Below, in pieces: positions 5,005 through 7,634 of a DNA stretch of 7,634 nt. The position numbers were made by a program, and so were the translations under genes. Within the stretch, counting starts at the first letter, position 1; the number at the start of each line of letters is the position of its first letter. Source of the stretch: a bacterium (GTDB taxonomy: Bacteria; Actinomycetota; Acidimicrobiia; Acidimicrobiales; Bin134). Below the pieces are notes generated by a model that was given only the letters and a program-made list of their open reading frames with translations, ran no database searches and had not been told where the DNA came from. The stretch is from assembly GCA_028820035.1 (NCBI GenBank), contig JAPPKI010000207.1, positions 1 to 7,634 of the forward strand, in the 5' to 3' direction.

Positions 5005-7634
5005 ATGATGACGATGCTTCACTCGGTTTGGTCCGGCGGCGGGAGTGCTGCTGGTCGTCGCAGGTCCCTGCTCGCGCTCGGGGCACTGCTGGCGTTGGTA
5101 GCGAGCGTGCTGTACTGGGCTGCTCCCACCCAGGCGCAGAACGCACTGTCGCCGATCGCTATCGGCTCTTCTAGCGTCGCACCTCCCGTTACACCTGCGG
5201 CAGCGATTGTGACGTTGGACGGTGCGGCCAGCTTCGACCCCGACAACGGAGGCTCCCCCGGCGCCGGTATCGCTGGCTGGAAATGGGAGGTGGTGACTGA
5301 TGCCTACTCTTGGATCGCCCTCACCCCAACAGCAGATAGCGCTGGCGCTGCTACCGAAATTACAACTGTGACCGTTCCCCGAGGATTTAACAAAACGCTC
5401 CAAAACGCAACGTTCTCATTGCCTAGTCCGTCGTTGGCTGCTCGGTACGGGAATACCATCGAGTTCAGGCTGACCGTCATCGACGACGACACCCCACAGG
5501 CGACTGCGTCGACCACGGTTACGTTCAACGTCAACCAGGGGCCGACCGCCGATATCGCGGTGTCAGCCAATGTGGCCAACCCTGACGACATCAAGTGGTA
5601 CGACGACGACGGCAACGGCGTCCGAGACGACAATGACGAGATCTACAGCGTTGACGGCATCATCGACGGGCCCGGTGAGAACGGCAACGCCGACAACGAG
5701 TGGGACATCATGGAAGGATCCCGGCTGATCCTCGACGGCTCCGGCAGCACCGATCCCGAAGGTCGGCCCATCCTTGATGAGGGCCACGACTGGGATCTCG
5801 TCTTCCGCAGCGACGACGGCGACAACCTCAGCACCGTTTCACAGGTGCTCGACATGTACGGCAACGCCGCGAACATTCCGGCAGCGACTGCCGAACAGTG
5901 CGACGCTGACACAGACGAAGCACTCTGCGACACGAAGAAGCTCGACATCGTGTCAACTGACATAACTGTTGACGGTGCAACCGTGAACGTCGGCGGTGTC
6001 GGCACCCTCACCAACGAAAGTGCTACTCCCGACGCCAATGACGGGACTCCGCACGATCCTGTCTATGTGTATTACAAGTTGACCGTCACCGACGGAAGTG
6101 GCCTCATCGGCGCTGGCAATGCCACAAACAGCGCCATTGTGAAGATCGTGATCCACGATCAGCCGCAAGATCCTGAAGTTGAGCTGGATGACATCCAGCC
6201 TCGTGAGCAGGTAGATCCCGAGGGCTATGCCAAGATCCAGAAAGGCGCTCCTATTCCTGGGGCCGTTCAGAAGTATGTGATCCTGCCTGGAACCACGGTG
6301 CAATTCACCGCTCGTGGAACTGACGGCGACGGCGGCAGGATCAGCTACTCGTGGGAAGGCGCCCGGGCAGTTGACGACGACGGGACAATTGCAGTTCCCA
6401 ACCTCGCTACTCCTGATGATCTGACCGACACGACTAACATCAGCGGTTCGACCGCTACTTGGACTGCGCCGAGGAACGTTGAGGACGGCACGTCGTTCAC
6501 CGTGACGGTAACGGCAACCGACGTCACCGGACGCAGCGGTACCCACTCCTATGAGCTGGTGGTTGCCAACAACCGCCGGCCTGAGGCAGTGGCTCCTGGC
6601 GCCCTATTCGGCGTCGGAACAGTGCTCTATACCGTTGACGGAAGCGATGGCGGCGACTTGGCGCGGGAGCCTGACAATGCAGCGACAACGCCAGTGCTCA
6701 AGCCCACCGGTGTTCAGACCCTGCGGGGCTTCGGCTTCGATCCCGACGGCCCCATCGCCGTCTTCAATTGGTCGGAGCTTGCCTATCCCACGATTGACAT
6801 CGGGCCAGACACTTCAGACCCACCTGTCCTGTCTGAGACCAATGCGGATATGGATCCCAACAACGACGTGAGCGTCAGATACGTCGGGGATGGCGTAGCC
6901 AACCCGCAGTTGGGTCAAGGCATCCCGGGTTCCCTCGAGCTGCCGAGAGTGCCCGTGCTGGAGATAGACAACGCCTTCAGCGAAGTCGCCTCCTTCGAAG
7001 TGCCCGAAGTTGACGCCGGGAACATCCCCAAGCACCTGACGGTGATGATCAACGACACCGGTGACTGGGACGGCGACGGTTGTACCTATGCCGCTACTGA
7101 CGATACCGATACCGCCGATTGCACCGAGAACACTGAAATGGTCACGGCTGTGGCTGTGCCCATCGCCTTCAGCGTGATCGATGCTCTGGGCGTGATCGAT
7201 ACCAACATCGTGACCGTGTTCATCATCGACGACCTTGATGTTCCGATGGCTGAGGCTGGCGACGCCCGCCAGGTGAACTCCGGTGGCTTCGTGCGGCTGA
7301 GCGGTATTTTGAGCTCCGACCCCGATCCCTCCGACCAAGCTCGGATCCACTTTGCGTGGGAGTACACCGGAATGGTGACCACCGATCCTCTGACCCAAGA
7401 CCGGCGACCCATTACCGCTGCTGAGGAAGCTCAGGGCTTCGTCGAGGGCAAGTGGTTCCCCTATGACGGCGTCAGCCACGTCAGGGTCCCGGACAACACG
7501 AATACTCCGGCTGACGTCGACTCGATTCCTGACCTAGTGCAGGTGTACAGCAACCACACCCTGGATGCCGCGACAGCGACCGCAACCGTGGTGGATGGCG
7601 TGACCTATCAGGTGAACACGGCAGCAGAAGCCGG
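5005..7634 (+). CDS. Second secreted multi-PKD surface protein, paralogue of the upstream gene (runs off right edge)
   Basis: The frame from ATG 5005 stays open to the edge of the window (876 codons, no stop), so the gene is C-terminally incomplete here. It starts with a signal peptide (GRRSLLALGALLALVASVLY, likely cleavage TQA|QN after residue 43); the RR before the hydrophobic core is weakly Tat-like. It then aligns in order with the upstream protein: domain 1 about 46-178, domain 2 about 180-390 with the acidic loop DDDGNGVRDDNDE (200-212) and NEWDIMEGSRLILDGSGST, a DQPQDPEVELDD junction, domain 3 to about 520, domain 4 to about 740, and domain 5 opening with VPMAEAGDARQV. It is longer per domain, with inserts, including two Cys pairs (299/308 and 693/706) that the upstream PKD region lacks. 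Codon use is less biased to C than upstream. Starts at ATG 5008 or 5014 are equally possible. The Cys-rich tail units seen upstream would be expected beyond the edge, but this cannot be seen. Extracellular binding role inferred. Confidence 0.87.
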   Translation, partial: MMTMLHSVWSGGGSAAGRRRSLLALGALLALVASVLYWAAPTQAQNALSPIAIGSSSVAPPVTPAAAIVTLDGAASFDPDNGGSPGAGIAGWKWEVVTDAYSWIALTPTADSAGAATEITTVTVPRGFNKTLQNATFSLPSPSLAARYGNTIEFRLTVIDDDTPQATASTTVTFNVNQGPTADIAVSANVANPDDIKWYDDDGNGVRDDNDEIYSVDGIIDGPGENGNADNEWDIMEGSRLILDGSGSTDPEGRPILDEGHDWDLVFRSDDGDNLSTVSQVLDMYGNAANIPAATAEQCDADTDEALCDTKKLDIVSTDITVDGATVNVGGVGTLTNESATPDANDGTPHDPVYVYYKLTVTDGSGLIGAGNATNSAIVKIVIHDQPQDPEVELDDIQPREQVDPEGYAKIQKGAPIPGAVQKYVILPGTTVQFTARGTDGDGGRISYSWEGARAVDDDGTIAVPNLATPDDLTDTTNISGSTATWTAPRNVEDGTSFTVTVTATDVTGRSGTHSYELVVANNRRPEAVAPGALFGVGTVLYTVDGSDGGDLAREPDNAATTPVLKPTGVQTLRGFGFDPDGPIAVFNWSELAYPTIDIGPDTSDPPVLSETNADMDPNNDVSVRYVGDGVANPQLGQGIPGSLELPRVPVLEIDNAFSEVASFEVPEVDAGNIPKHLTVMINDTGDWDGDGCTYAATDDTDTADCTENTEMVTAVAVPIAFSVIDALGVIDTNIVTVFIIDDLDVPMAEAGDARQVNSGGFVRLSGILSSDPDPSDQARIHFAWEYTGMVTTDPLTQDRRPITAAEEAQGFVEGKWFPYDGVSHVRVPDNTNTPADVDSIPDLVQVYSNHTLDAATATATVVDGVTYQVNTAAEA

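Noticed and set aside
5953..6546. Minus-strand frame of 197 residues, and other minus-strand frames in 5300-7480
   Set aside because: They are shadows of the second PKD gene, which stays open on the plus strand across the whole region and has a signal peptide and domain pattern.

Overview
The window is GC-rich with strong third-position G/C and uses GTG and TTG starts. With actinobacterial-looking toxin-antitoxin genes and secreted PKD-type proteins ending in Asp-rich, Cys-containing repeats, this suggests a free-living or host-associated actinobacterium. An Acidimicrobiia-like lineage is my best guess, but it is inference only. I see no rRNA, tRNA, CRISPR array or transposase gene.

Left third (1-2077) is a toxin-antitoxin island. 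A Phd/YefM-type antitoxin is encoded on the minus strand and runs off the left edge. A HicB-HicA pair follows on the plus strand and looks damaged: hicB carries an in-frame TAG at codon 5 after a good ribosome binding site and ATG, and hicA loses recognisable HicA sequence about two thirds of the way along. The loss coincides with one arm of a perfect 16-bp inverted repeat. The last bases of hicA overlap the GTG start of an Xre-type (MbcA/ParS-like) antitoxin, which is followed 2 nt after its stop by a RES-domain toxin. A 28-nt near-identical direct repeat (249-276 and 2087-2114) flanks the HicBA/Xre-RES block.

Right two thirds (2078-7634) hold two tandem, same-strand genes for large secreted proteins. 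The first (2226-4772) is complete at 848 residues: signal peptide, five Ig-like PKD (K319L-like) domains, then two copies of a ~90-residue tail unit, each with four cysteines and a DxDxDGxxDxC loop. The second (5005 to beyond the right edge, at least 876 residues) is a collinear but diverged paralogue with the same signal-peptide junction, the same EF-hand-like loop and the same domain order. Its C-terminus lies outside the window. The two genes differ visibly in codon use. A perfect 21-bp tandem repeat containing TATATT sits just upstream of the first.

The toxin-antitoxin genes probably form one translationally coupled run (hicB, hicA, xre, res overlap or nearly abut). The two secreted proteins are separated by 232 bp with candidate hairpins and probably have their own promoters. 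The most noteworthy points are the eroded HicBA pair joined to an intact-looking Xre-RES pair at an inverted repeat, and the tandem calcium-loop/PKD surface proteins with the unusual cysteine-rich tail repeat.
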